Assembly: GCF_017301615.1 (NCBI RefSeq)
Contig: NZ_CP059066.1
Span: 930,001-994,000, forward strand
DNA: 64,000 nt
Source of the DNA: Koleobacter methoxysyntrophicus
Lineage (GTDB): Bacteria > Bacillota > Thermosediminibacteria > Koleobacterales > Koleobacteraceae
Direction of reading: 5' to 3'
In this document: piece after piece, positions 43,998-53,326 of the stretch
How the letters are laid out: every line of letters begins with the position of its first letter
Numbering within the stretch: the first letter of the stretch is position 1
Notes under the pieces: generated by a model
Database searches by the model: none
Told to the model about the DNA's origin: nothing
The model's input: the letters and a program-made list of their open reading frames with translations, nothing else
Position numbers and translations under genes: made by a program

Positions 43998-45005
43998 TTA
44001 TCTTATCTTAACAGGATTGTAAAATGAGGTCTCTCTGTTTTCTATCGCTTTTGCAAGCATCCCCGTTTGATGCTGTAATGCCCGCCTGAAACTCATTCTT
44101 CCTTTTATATTTTCAAGATAACCGGCTTCGGTTCTGAGTTTTTTTTCAAATTCTTTTATGAATTTTTTCGTCTGATTTTTATCGAGATAAACACCACCAT
44201 TTTTTTCGTTTTTTATGAAATCTTCTTTTTTAAAGGTTCCTTTTTCCAGAAGGCTAAAACTAAGGGAATCCACTATTATAGGCCGCCATTCTTCGATTAA
44301 ATCAGAGGCAAGCGCAGGATGCCCCTGGCGATCTTTGTGCATTATCCCCGCATAGGGATGCAGACCTTTGTTTACCACTGCAGTATAGGCTTCATACAAC
44401 AAAAGGGTATAGCCGAAGCTGAGCAATGAATTAAAAGGGTCTCTCGGTGGCATTCTGGTTCTGCCGTTGAAACGAAATTCCCTATCAATTAACAGAGATA
44501 ACCCTTCAAAATATTTTTTAGAAGCGGTTCCTTCATAGCCCATAATCTGCTCAATTGAAGAAGCTGTTTCTGTCTTTTCTTTTATTTTTTTTATAAATTC
44601 CACAATCTCTTCCGTTTTTTGCCGATCCCGGTTGCGGCTGAAACGCCTTAGTACAACAATTTGATTATGTATTTTTCCTGAAATGAACTTAATAGCCATG
44701 GAGAGGCAGAACTTTGCGTCATCTCCGCATCTGAACTGTTCTCTCTGCCTTTCAATATTTATATGCCTTGTCGATTCAAGCCTCCCAAAAAATCTACCTC
44801 TTGAAGAAAGGTATGTAACGGGAATACCACGTTCAAGTAACTCTACGGCACAGCCAGCATTCATCCATGAATTCCCAACGATTATTAAACCCTCTAGTTT
44901 TTCAATAGGCAGCATAATTTTCAAGCCATCTTTTTTTTCAGCAATTATCTGCCTGTCTTTAATCTGTATCCTCGTACCCGGCTCGGTGACATATAAATAA
45001 CTCAC
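43998..45005 (-). CDS. cas1: Cas1 integrase
   Basis: 335 residues, normal for Cas1. N-terminal beta domain SYLYVTEPGTRIQIKDRQIIAEKKDG, then the helical domain with conserved acidic and His residues: IMGYEGTASKKYFEGL (Glu), AGIMHKDRQGHPALASDLIEEWRPIIVD (His and Glu/Asp). Catalyses spacer insertion. Together with cas2 next to the leader, the adaptation module looks intact. Confidence 0.98.
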   Translation of the reverse strand: MSYLYVTEPGTRIQIKDRQIIAEKKDGLKIMLPIEKLEGLIIVGNSWMNAGCAVELLERGIPVTYLSSRGRFFGRLESTRHINIERQREQFRCGDDAKFCLSMAIKFISGKIHNQIVVLRRFSRNRDRQKTEEIVEFIKKIKEKTETASSIEQIMGYEGTASKKYFEGLSLLIDREFRFNGRTRMPPRDPFNSLLSFGYTLLLYEAYTAVVNKGLHPYAGIMHKDRQGHPALASDLIEEWRPIIVDSLSFSLLEKGTFKKEDFIKNEKNGGVYLDKNQTKKFIKEFEKKLRTEAGYLENIKGRMSFRRALQHQTGMLAKAIENRETSFYNPVKIR

Positions 45006-45083
45006 TATTCCACCTCCAGCACGAAGATTGTCGGCATCTCAACGATATGTTTGAAAGCTCTTGTTTAAATTAAATTAAGCCCC

Positions 45084-46472
45084 CTATATTTCCCTTATAT
45101 TTCTGCTTTCTCTTGTTAACTCTTCAATTATTTTTTTGTTCAGGCTTTCATATATTTTAAATACTCCGGTTTTACAGTGCTTTTTATACAGCATAACAGT
45201 AAGCTCCTGCAGACGTGAAATTATTTCCCCGCACGTCATTCCTGCAGCATCACACACTTCCTGTTCTGTGATTCCCCAAATTTCATGTGCCAGGGGATTT
45301 CGGAAGTCCTGGTTAAGCCTTTCCATTAAAGTAAAGAAGTTATACCATGGCTTCATAATCTTTTCAGCCTCTACATTGTTTCGTTCAATCAAATGCCCTA
45401 TTATTATGTTTTGAAGCCGTATGTTAAGGCGGGTTGTATTCCGCCTTGTGTTTATGTAACAGCTTCGTTCTATTTTTTCTGCCATTTCAGAATCTATCGA
45501 TTTTACTTTGCTCAGTCTTATCCATGATTCGCCATTTGGTGATTTTTCTGTTACCTCTGATATGTCAAAGCGGCAGAAAATCCGCAGGAAAATGCTCTGC
45601 ATCCTCTCAATAAGAGGATTAAGCCGAAGGAAAAACCCTGCTAGATCGCCGGTTTTCTGGTATATATCCAGTATATTTATGTATTCGCAAACCTTCATGC
45701 ATTCTTTATGCTTGACCGGATAGAAATTTATGCCTTTAATACCCGCTACAACTTCTTCTGCGAGGTTAGTTTTGAGTTCAAACCTGTAAATACAATGCTG
45801 TATCAGCTTCATCACCCTTTCTTTGGCGAAAGGATAAAAGTTCGTTAATATGGTTTTAGCGGCCGAGTAATTGTAGCTGTTAACAAGTGCCTTTATTTGA
45901 GCTTCTAAAAGCGTCTTCTTAAAACTTATAATGTCGGGCTCCGAACATCTATTTTCTGATTCGGGTTCATTGTCCAGATTATTTTGGAATTCAAGTTCAA
46001 TATTGTAATCTTCACCTACGGGCCTGCTCCTGTTCGAGCTTCGCGCCGGTGTTGCCACCTGCACCGGTATAACTCTCCCTTCGGCAACAACCGTTTCCAG
46101 GCAGAGAGTCGCCTCCATTTGAGGGGTCCCCGAGCTGATATTTAAAAGCAGTGTATCGTCCGGATGGTCTTTTCGTATTTTCTTTATGATATAGTCGAAA
46201 ATATCTATATAGGCATCGAAGTTGTGCGGGTCTTTTATATCAGAAAATATCTTTTCTATCTCGACGCTGATACCCAGGTGTTCCGCAAGCATCTCTACGG
46301 ATCGGCTGTAGCGCATATCCTTTTTTTCGCGTTCGCCCATTTCCTTCGAAAAGAATATGTAAACCTTATGCGGCCTGTAATACCTTATTATATGAAGCAA
46401 AGGCCCATCAAAATTATCCCTTATTGGGTCGGTGTTACCGACACAACTGAAAAGAACGCTGTTACTCAACAT
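45084..46472 (-). CDS. csm6: Csm6-like CARF-HEPN ribonuclease
   Basis: 462 residues. The N-terminal CARF domain (1-150) shows VLFSCVGNTDPIRDNFDGPLLHIIRYYRPHKVYIFFS and LLLNISSGTPQMEATL, the ligand-pocket motifs for cyclic oligoadenylate. The C-terminal helical HEPN domain carries the RX4H catalytic motif in FRNPLAHEIWG near residue 390. Known role of the family: Cas10 makes cyclic oligoadenylate on target RNA binding, which activates Csm6 to cleave RNA nonspecifically. Overlaps cas6 by 11 bp. Confidence 0.92.
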   Translation of the reverse strand: MLSNSVLFSCVGNTDPIRDNFDGPLLHIIRYYRPHKVYIFFSKEMGEREKKDMRYSRSVEMLAEHLGISVEIEKIFSDIKDPHNFDAYIDIFDYIIKKIRKDHPDDTLLLNISSGTPQMEATLCLETVVAEGRVIPVQVATPARSSNRSRPVGEDYNIELEFQNNLDNEPESENRCSEPDIISFKKTLLEAQIKALVNSYNYSAAKTILTNFYPFAKERVMKLIQHCIYRFELKTNLAEEVVAGIKGINFYPVKHKECMKVCEYINILDIYQKTGDLAGFFLRLNPLIERMQSIFLRIFCRFDISEVTEKSPNGESWIRLSKVKSIDSEMAEKIERSCYINTRRNTTRLNIRLQNIIIGHLIERNNVEAEKIMKPWYNFFTLMERLNQDFRNPLAHEIWGITEQEVCDAAGMTCGEIISRLQELTVMLYKKHCKTGVFKIYESLNKKIIEELTRESRNIREI

Positions 46473-47208
46473 CTATTCCTCCCATACCTAAAGTTGTTTT
46501 TATGCCCAAACCTGCCCATAAACCGTAATAAATGAGGAGGTTTGCCAGATTAACAAGGGTTTCGGGGCCTTCTATCCTAAAAATTATTTCCCCCAGAAAT
46601 GACGGTATTTTTATGCCTTCTAAATTGAAACGGCTGCTTTTCAACCTGTAGTCAGTTATTCTGGTGTTTTCGCACAGGTGCCTTAAGGCATCATTATCCT
46701 TGACTGAAACACTTTCGGAAAAACAATCGAACTTATTCATCAGGCTTTGATAAATGAGGGGAATATGGGGGAAAAATTCGTATCTCCCGCTGGTTTTAAA
46801 GGCACATGGAGTTATAAATCTTATCTTAATTCTTCTGTTAGCATTTCCGTTAATGTAGAACTTCTGAACAAGGTCTTCTACGGTTAACCTTTCCCCCAGT
46901 TCCTTTTTTTTGATCTTAAGGGCAATATTTTTCTTTTTCAGTTCAAGGCAGTCTGCAGTACCATGGAAAAGTGGGGCTGCTAATTTGTTGAAAGCCTCAT
47001 CCGTCAGGGTCTTTATATGCCAGTGCCACTCTTTTTTGTTTTTCCCTCTGCAAATATACTGACTGTAAGGTTTAAGCCCCTGGCGGTGCATAAGCCCTGC
47101 ATATTCCGAATCCGCAAATTCCATCAAGAGGCCGTGAAACATTGTTGACATATTCGTATTAAGAGGTTCCCCGGATTGCGGGATCAATGTTAGAATGATG
47201 TTCTGCAT
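46462..47208 (-). CDS. cas6: Cas6 pre-crRNA endoribonuclease
   Basis: 248 residues. Two ferredoxin-like halves ending in the glycine-rich signature GLGIKTTLGMGGI. FHGLLMEF near residues 24-31 holds a candidate catalytic His. It should cleave within each repeat to leave an 8-nt 5' tag (ACGGAAAC). Starts at the csm5 stop. Confidence 0.93.
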   Translation of the reverse strand: MQNIILTLIPQSGEPLNTNMSTMFHGLLMEFADSEYAGLMHRQGLKPYSQYICRGKNKKEWHWHIKTLTDEAFNKLAAPLFHGTADCLELKKKNIALKIKKKELGERLTVEDLVQKFYINGNANRRIKIRFITPCAFKTSGRYEFFPHIPLIYQSLMNKFDCFSESVSVKDNDALRHLCENTRITDYRLKSSRFNLEGIKIPSFLGEIIFRIEGPETLVNLANLLIYYGLWAGLGIKTTLGMGGIDVE

Positions 47209-48404
47209 TACTGCAACACCTCAATCCTGCAAATTCCGATTATCTGCTTCCTGCCGTTGTATTCCGCTACCTTCAAGGCCCTCGGCGAAAGAGGCGTATC
47301 CCTGAAATGTTTTTTATTTTTGTAATTAACGTCCAAAATCCTTTTTGTGAGTTCATTAGCATCTCTCATATTCCGGCTGATGGCCGTAATTACCGTTTTC
47401 GAATGATATCCCGCACCCCCGCCTAATATAATCAGCCCCCTGTTTTCTTTGACCGCCTCTAGCGGGAAGTATTTTTCAACTGACGGCCAGGCTTTGAAAA
47501 ATCCATTATCTCCAAACAGCAAATTCCAGCGGGCTTCCATGGCTTTTATGATATCGATAATATCGGTTATCCCGAGTTCCTTTTTGAGCCGATCGGGATA
47601 CAGCGTCAGGGTAAACTCCGTTTCCGTTCCCGGTTCGGCGTATTCACGGTAAAAAGGAATTCTTCCGCTTTCTTTTTCTATACCGTCTTTAATGACTAAA
47701 TCCCTCTTTTTGTCGAGGTATAATCGGCTGCTGCTGAAAGGTTTGGAATCGCTAACAGACAGCCCTGACATCCCCTTTATTTTTATCCTTTTTTGGTTAC
47801 GTTCAGTTTCCCAGTCAAAAGCTTCTTCCTCAATTTGTTTTGCTGTTCTCCCTAAACCTTTTTTCTTCTGCTGCGGTTTCATGTTATTGTCATTTAATAA
47901 ACCGAAGACCCTAGAACCATACCTTTCCCTTATTCCTGTCTTCGCAGAACAAAAATAGCTTAACAAAGCCGTCTCAAGCGCACCCTTTATGCTGCTCCCC
48001 GGAATATAAGGAAGGTATTCGGCATTTCGCAGGAAAAGGTAGATATCGTGTGTCCTGAATTCAGGATTTTTCCCCGTTGAGAGGGTCTGATATGATACTT
48101 CTTCCAGCACTGCCTCTACATCCCTTTTATGCACCCTTATTCTGCTGCTGAGGTATTCGTAATTGTCAATACCTCCCCTGCTTCCTGAAGCGACCCTTCT
48201 GGCGTTCTCGACGTAGTCATCAAGCAGCCTTGTTTCCGACAAAAACCTGACCCATTTACCGCTATCTAAAAGGTAAATCTTTTTACTGTTCCGTGAATAT
48301 ACATATTCCAGGCGGCTTACCTTGGAGTCCTCCCCCCCGCCAATAAAAACAGGGGAAAGCGCTTTCAGTCTTATACTGTATTTTTTATAGCCAATGCCGT
48401 TCAT
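47208..48404 (-). CDS. csm5: Csm5 (Cas7-like RAMP subunit)
   Basis: 398 residues. IRLKALSPVFIGGGEDSKVSRLEYVY at the N-terminus and YLPYIPGSSIKGALETALLSYF near residue 130 are the RAMP blocks of Csm5, which caps the 3' end of the crRNA in the Csm complex and helps crRNA maturation. A Lys-rich insertion lies near 180-200. Overlaps csm4 by 4 bp. Confidence 0.93.
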   Translation of the reverse strand: MNGIGYKKYSIRLKALSPVFIGGGEDSKVSRLEYVYSRNSKKIYLLDSGKWVRFLSETRLLDDYVENARRVASGSRGGIDNYEYLSSRIRVHKRDVEAVLEEVSYQTLSTGKNPEFRTHDIYLFLRNAEYLPYIPGSSIKGALETALLSYFCSAKTGIRERYGSRVFGLLNDNNMKPQQKKKGLGRTAKQIEEEAFDWETERNQKRIKIKGMSGLSVSDSKPFSSSRLYLDKKRDLVIKDGIEKESGRIPFYREYAEPGTETEFTLTLYPDRLKKELGITDIIDIIKAMEARWNLLFGDNGFFKAWPSVEKYFPLEAVKENRGLIILGGGAGYHSKTVITAISRNMRDANELTKRILDVNYKNKKHFRDTPLSPRALKVAEYNGRKQIIGICRIEVLQ

Positions 48405-49432
48405 ATCTTCACCCCCAGATACATGCCCTTCCCGTAACGATAAACGGGGTGATTCCCTCCTGATGAAAGGTCAAGGATCCTGCCGCATAAAGGTGCCTTA
48501 AAACATGACCCCGTGCCGAACATTGCTACAGGCCTGCGCTTTATCGGGCTGGGCCAGTATGATGCGGATTCAACGAATCCCGACCTGTAAACAAGGGTAT
48601 AGAAGCTTTCTTGAGGCTCAAAGGCTTCAAGCTCCTCCTCGGAAGGGGCAACTACGGATAAAGACATGTAAAACTCCCCCGTTCTGTCAAGCATTTTCCC
48701 TAATGCCGTATCGCTGTCATACAGCCCGGAATTGCTGTCAAATTCTATAGGTTCCTCGGCAAGCTCAAACCTGCCTAACCCCGTTGTCTTTTTGCCGCCT
48801 ATCCCCGTAAGCCCGAGGCTTTCCAGCACTATCATAAGCTTATCCATTAGTTCTTCGCTGTCTATCTTAAGTATGAAATACAGGCCTGTTTCGGGTAGCG
48901 GTTCTTTTGGCTGATGATGCCTTTCTGCTTCACCAAAAGGGAACCTGTAAGCCGATATTACATAGGGCATGGTTTCTTTATCCCTTGCAATTGCTGCTCT
49001 GGCAATAAGCACCTCGCTCCACGCTTTGTTTCCCTCTTGGCTAAAAGGCAGTTCGCCACCTTCCTTCAGAAATCGTATATAAGAGTCAAAGGCGCTTGCA
49101 GGTATCCATTTCAGCTTTTTAAGGGTTTTCCCGTATGCCGGCTCATTTTTCCTCGTATTGCTTTTCTCTAGGAAAAGGACGGGTTTGGGCAGAAAAAGCT
49201 CCTGCCCCTTCCATGGCAAAAGGCTGGATAAAATGAAATGCCCTGCTTCTGCCCACCTTACCATCTCGTTCATCTCCGCCTCACCGAAAATTTTCAGCCA
49301 TTCGATGCAGAGGGCACTGAAGAACGTATCGGAATGGCATGTTTCGTTCCCCAAAGTAAGACCTGCCCCCGCCCTGTCAGGCCCGAATCTTACGGGAGAT
49401 GTAAACTTTAATTTGATAATATAGTTTTTCAT
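48401..49432 (-). CDS. csm4: Csm4 (Cas5-like RAMP subunit)
   Basis: 343 residues. KLKFTSPVRFGPDRAGAGL opens the protein, HSDTFFSALCIEW follows, and SLGLTGIGGKKTTGLGRFEL lies near residue 210: the RAMP/Cas5 pattern of Csm4, which binds the crRNA 5' tag and contacts Cas10. The C-terminal YGKGMYLGVKI is typical. Confidence 0.93.
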   Translation of the reverse strand: MKNYIIKLKFTSPVRFGPDRAGAGLTLGNETCHSDTFFSALCIEWLKIFGEAEMNEMVRWAEAGHFILSSLLPWKGQELFLPKPVLFLEKSNTRKNEPAYGKTLKKLKWIPASAFDSYIRFLKEGGELPFSQEGNKAWSEVLIARAAIARDKETMPYVISAYRFPFGEAERHHQPKEPLPETGLYFILKIDSEELMDKLMIVLESLGLTGIGGKKTTGLGRFELAEEPIEFDSNSGLYDSDTALGKMLDRTGEFYMSLSVVAPSEEELEAFEPQESFYTLVYRSGFVESASYWPSPIKRRPVAMFGTGSCFKAPLCGRILDLSSGGNHPVYRYGKGMYLGVKI

Positions 49433-50175
49433 TACTCTAAAACCCCTTTTCTTCCCCTTTCAAAGGATTTCCTGCCCTTTTCTTCGAGCCCTTCAGGGGA
49501 TGTCTCGTTCCTTAGAGCGCTGTAGTCATTGAACTGCCAGTCGAATTCTTCGGAAAAACGTATCCTTCCATATCCCCGAGTTCCGCTGCCCCCTATATAA
49601 TCGTCTTCAAGGAGCCTCAGGCCAAAACCGATATTGAGCATATCTTCTTCAAGCTCTCCTGAATCCTCCAGGTTGTAAGTGAGTTTGAATTCGAATTCAG
49701 TGCCGGCAGGAACTCTTTCGATCTGCCTGGGATTTGCTATAGATGTAAGTCTTGAAATTGTATTTTCGAACTTTATTTCAGAGTAGTAGAGGTCTGTATT
49801 AAGCCTGCCAAGCATTTCTTTGCTTTCTTCTGTCATGAAGAGATCGAAAAACTGAAGTCGTGAAAGTATGATTTTATTCCCTGATAGTCCAAAAAGTCTT
49901 TTAAGGCATTCATTTTCATCTTCTATATTTCCCAATATCCCGCTCCCTGCATAAGCTCGGGCGAGCAGGTAGCGCATCTTCCCCTTTACGGAGCTTCCGG
50001 GAATATAGGGTTCCCTGGTTACGGGGTCTCTTATTATGACGCTGTCTACTGCCCCGATGCCCGAAAATTCCTGAGATGACCCTATGTGAAGCCCCGTTTC
50101 CAGTCTAAGCGTCCCCGTTATTATAAATTTCCCGAGCAATCCCCTTATTTTCCCAGCCTTATTTTCATCCTTCAT
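49432..50175 (-). CDS. csm3: Csm3 (Cas7 backbone RNase subunit)
   Basis: 247 residues. LETGLHIGSSQEFSGIGAVDS and PYIPGSSVKGKMRYLLAR are the Csm3 signature blocks. Asp44 in GAVDS corresponds to the catalytic Asp of Csm3 that cuts target RNA at 6-nt intervals, so the ribonuclease activity should be intact. A C-terminal GGSGTRGYGRIRF completes the RAMP fold. Confidence 0.95.
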   Translation of the reverse strand: MKDENKAGKIRGLLGKFIITGTLRLETGLHIGSSQEFSGIGAVDSVIIRDPVTREPYIPGSSVKGKMRYLLARAYAGSGILGNIEDENECLKRLFGLSGNKIILSRLQFFDLFMTEESKEMLGRLNTDLYYSEIKFENTISRLTSIANPRQIERVPAGTEFEFKLTYNLEDSGELEEDMLNIGFGLRLLEDDYIGGSGTRGYGRIRFSEEFDWQFNDYSALRNETSPEGLEEKGRKSFERGRKGVLE

Positions 50176-50177
50176 AA

Positions 50178-50576
50178 TTATTCCCCTCCTTCATATCTGT
50201 GGTATGCCACAAGGGCTTCTATATAGGAATAAAAGCGTTCAAAGGCTTTTCTGCTTTTGCCTATGCGGTCGAGTTCCCCTATCAGGTCTGCTTCATTAAC
50301 AAACTTAATAACATTTTTTTCTTTATTTTTTTGGTCTTTGCCGCACTGGTATATTATTTTCACTTTAAGGGCCTGAATGTCTGACAGTATTTCGTCGGGG
50401 AGCGTATTGTCTTTTATCCTTCCTGTGGCAGAAAAGACCTCAATCCTGTTATTGATCTTGTTCACTTCCGAAAGGATCTTCCGGATCTGGCTGGTTTTCA
50501 ATTTGATCTCGCCGCGAGGCCCTACTTTCAGGTTGGCAATTACATTTTTTGCCCTATCTACATAATTTCCACTCAT
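50178..50576 (-). CDS. csm2: Csm2 (Cas11 small subunit)
   Basis: 132 residues, helical. SQIRKILSEVNKINNRIE and a C-terminal FERFYSYIEALVAYHRYEGG match Csm2, which forms the inner filament of the Csm complex. Overlaps the end of cas10 by 4 bp and precedes csm3 by one base. Confidence 0.92.
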   Translation of the reverse strand: MSGNYVDRAKNVIANLKVGPRGEIKLKTSQIRKILSEVNKINNRIEVFSATGRIKDNTLPDEILSDIQALKVKIIYQCGKDQKNKEKNVIKFVNEADLIGELDRIGKSRKAFERFYSYIEALVAYHRYEGGE

Positions 50577-53113
50577 TTTTCTCTCTCCTTTCTATTCAGG
50601 TAAATCATGAGGTTCAGCGCCGTAACGAGTTCCTTCCTGTCCTTTTGGGAAGATGCCCATCCGTAGAGCGTACTCCGCATCTCTCGAAAGATATTCTTCA
50701 GGTCCTGCCTATCTCCTCTCGGCTCCCTTCTTGCCAGCATGTAGGCAAGCCTTGCCACGTTAATTCTTTCCGAAGATATTCCTTTAAACAGGTGGAGAAG
50801 CCTGTAGAGAAAGGCCATACTGCACGGCAGTTTCCCGCCCCCAGGGTTTTCCTCTACGTCGAACCATTCATTCAATTTTGCGAGCTTTTCTCCGCAGACG
50901 CCTGCTGTGAATTCTTTCCACCTGTAAGTATGGCTGTTCGCCGTTTTCCCTTTTTCGTATTCCATCCCGAAGAGTGCTATGCTGTCTTTTTCTGGGTTTT
51001 CCTTCGCCAGTTCTTCAAGCAGGCCGGTTGCCCTGGCCATCTGTGATACGGGAAATTTGCGGTCAAAAAGCCCGAAGCCGGCTGAAAGGGTCATTTTCCC
51101 GTTTGTAAAGAGCGAAAAGGCTTCTCTCATGTCCACCGCAAATTCCAGCACCTGATCCCATGCACCCACTATAAACACATCATCACCGCCTGAGTACACA
51201 ATAACAAGGTCTCGTTCCCGGGTTTCATTGTTCCGGCCGTCTTTTATCAATCTGAACTGCGGAATCCCTCCCCTGCCCCTGCAGAGTTTGTTTATTTCAA
51301 ATTTGAAAAACATAGAGAGGCTGTAAGACAGCGCAGAATACCGTGCAAGTGAAACGAATTGATTTTCGAATCCGGATATGAAGGCCTGTCCTAGGTTATC
51401 CACATCTGCCCTGAGCACCCCCAGGCGCTTTATCCCCCTGCTCCTTGAAACCAGGGTTTCAAAATCGATCAGGCCTTTTTGCGTTTCTTCACCCCTGGCA
51501 TTGTAAATACCTGCCCATAGATTTGTGGAATAGTTCATTCCCGTCAAATGGCGGTTAATCGAATATATCCTTATACATTCACCCCTCTTCAAACCTTCTT
51601 CCGCTTTCCGGGCTTCTTCGAATTTCAGGTACGCTTCTCCCCCGGTCAGCAATGGAATTACCGGATCTCTGCCTTCTTCACCGTTTGCTTTTACTGCCAG
51701 GACTACCCCGGGATTCCCTTTGACGTCATCAAGCCTCGGCAGGTGGTCTCCCAGGGCATACACGCCCATGCATCCCGCACATACCTGAATTGCTTCCTCC
51801 TCTTCCAATCTCAAAGGAGCTATTTCGCTGCTGGAACTGCCGCAGACTGCACACTCCCTTTCCCTGTAAAGGAGGCTGTTCAGACTGCTCTCCGGTGTCA
51901 TCAGGGCTTTCAGGTCTTCTTTTTCATACCGCTGAATTTTGTTTTTGTAAACCCTGGCTGAAACCCTTCTGAAAATTTCCCCCATTCTATTTTCGGTTTT
52001 TATATCCCGCTCAAGGTCATTTGCAAGGTCGTTAGCGCTGGCCTCCTGCCATGCCAGTTCAAGATATACCCTCAACCCGTAACGCCTAAGGAACCACCTG
52101 TTTGTCTCCCTCTTCGCCCTTTCAAGCACATCTTTTGCTGGTGGGGTATTCGGGAGCAAGATGTAAAAATGGCCCCCTCCGGAATAAATAAGGTTTGCTC
52201 TGCATAGGCCGGTTTCCAAGAGTATTTCATCAATGATATGCTCTGCCAGTATCTCAAGGTAAAAAGACCTGCCCCTGAGGGATTTCATAGCCCCTTTGCT
52301 GGATATTGTGTAAATGAAATCCTGAATCCCCGAAAAGTCCCCGGAAGCCAGCAGAAAAGCTTCTGTGTTCCTGAATTCTGCTGTTTCCTCAAAACATGCC
52401 TTCCTGTAATCCGTTATATTCCGGTTCTCAAAGTATCTGTACATGCATCCGGCTACAGCGCATGTGGTTTTAAGGTGGTTAAACAGTGATATATCGGGGA
52501 TTTCGCCGGTGTATGTACTTGAGGGGACATAGGCAAGATGAGTTTCCAGAAGTCTTAAAACGGATTCTAACGTATCAATGTGGATATTTATTTCCTTCAT
52601 TCCTCGAGAAAAGGAATTTAATATGGGATAGTATTTTGTTGAGTCTGCCTTAAATCTTTCGCTGTCAACCCTTTCCGGAAAGTTTATTTCTTCGCTCTCT
52701 TTCATCGTTTTTAAAGGGTATGCTGTTTCGGGCAGATTGGCATCATATTTGAAGGAATTAAAAATGCTGTAGAGAGGCAGCTCCTTTTTGAAGCGGTGCA
52801 GGTTTTCATCATCGTCCTGTGTGGAAATCTTTTTCCGGCGGTCAATCCCTGCTGCAATGTTATCCGCCTCCCAGACGATATAGGCTGGGCTTTGGTCGGG
52901 GATACCGGCATCTTTTAATTCTTCGGTATGGTGATATTTTATACATTCGATTACTTCTTTCATCTCATCTGTGTTAAATACTTCCTCAATGAATTCCGCA
53001 CCCCTTCGGCTGTGGCTGCCTTCCCCCGGCAGTGCCCTTTGAACCAGTTTGCCTATATCGTGGAGCACTGCACCCAGGGCCAGTTTCCTGTACATTTCGT
53101 CCACTGATTTCAC
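50573..53113 (-). CDS. cas10: Cas10/Csm1 with HD nuclease and GGDD cyclase domains
   Basis: 846 residues. N-terminal HD domain with LHDIGK at residues 17-22 and HSRRGAEF after it, giving target-activated DNase function. A zinc ribbon (CAVCGSSSS...CAGC) lies near 421-447. The Palm2 active site YSGGDDVFIVG is near residue 642, so cyclic oligoadenylate synthesis should be intact and matches the csm6 gene. Codon 1 is GTG with AAAGGA very close; GTG at codon 4 or ATG at codon 7 are alternatives. First gene of the cas operon. Confidence 0.97.
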   Translation of the reverse strand: MKSVDEMYRKLALGAVLHDIGKLVQRALPGEGSHSRRGAEFIEEVFNTDEMKEVIECIKYHHTEELKDAGIPDQSPAYIVWEADNIAAGIDRRKKISTQDDDENLHRFKKELPLYSIFNSFKYDANLPETAYPLKTMKESEEINFPERVDSERFKADSTKYYPILNSFSRGMKEINIHIDTLESVLRLLETHLAYVPSSTYTGEIPDISLFNHLKTTCAVAGCMYRYFENRNITDYRKACFEETAEFRNTEAFLLASGDFSGIQDFIYTISSKGAMKSLRGRSFYLEILAEHIIDEILLETGLCRANLIYSGGGHFYILLPNTPPAKDVLERAKRETNRWFLRRYGLRVYLELAWQEASANDLANDLERDIKTENRMGEIFRRVSARVYKNKIQRYEKEDLKALMTPESSLNSLLYRERECAVCGSSSSEIAPLRLEEEEAIQVCAGCMGVYALGDHLPRLDDVKGNPGVVLAVKANGEEGRDPVIPLLTGGEAYLKFEEARKAEEGLKRGECIRIYSINRHLTGMNYSTNLWAGIYNARGEETQKGLIDFETLVSRSRGIKRLGVLRADVDNLGQAFISGFENQFVSLARYSALSYSLSMFFKFEINKLCRGRGGIPQFRLIKDGRNNETRERDLVIVYSGGDDVFIVGAWDQVLEFAVDMREAFSLFTNGKMTLSAGFGLFDRKFPVSQMARATGLLEELAKENPEKDSIALFGMEYEKGKTANSHTYRWKEFTAGVCGEKLAKLNEWFDVEENPGGGKLPCSMAFLYRLLHLFKGISSERINVARLAYMLARREPRGDRQDLKNIFREMRSTLYGWASSQKDRKELVTALNLMIYLNRKEREK

Positions 53114-53277
53114 CGTCCTTTCTTTCTTAATTGTTTAAAGACACAAATTGTTTGATGATAAAACGATAAAACGAAACAGCCGTGTTTTTTGTTTTATAAC
53201 TGGATTATTGTGGATTTTATGGTTTTTATTTTATAATTTCGTCCTAAAATACAAAATTCCTTCAAAATTTTAAATTA

Positions 53278-53313
53278 AAAAAATACATGCCTCTCAGTCA
53301 GACATGTATTTTT
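53278..53313 (-). terminator. Terminator after the 276-residue protein gene
   Basis: AAATACATG and CATGTATTT arms with a 13-base loop and a T run on the minus strand, 14 bases beyond the stop at 53327. It separates the catabolic genes from the cas operon. No convincing promoter for cas10 was found in 53114-53277, although the stretch is very AT-rich. Confidence 0.75.
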
Positions 53314-53326
53314 AACACAAATCATA

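Noticed and set aside
53114-53277. Promoter for the cas operon
   Set aside because: The stretch has many T/A-rich hexamers, but no -35/-10 pair with proper spacing stood out, so none is reported.
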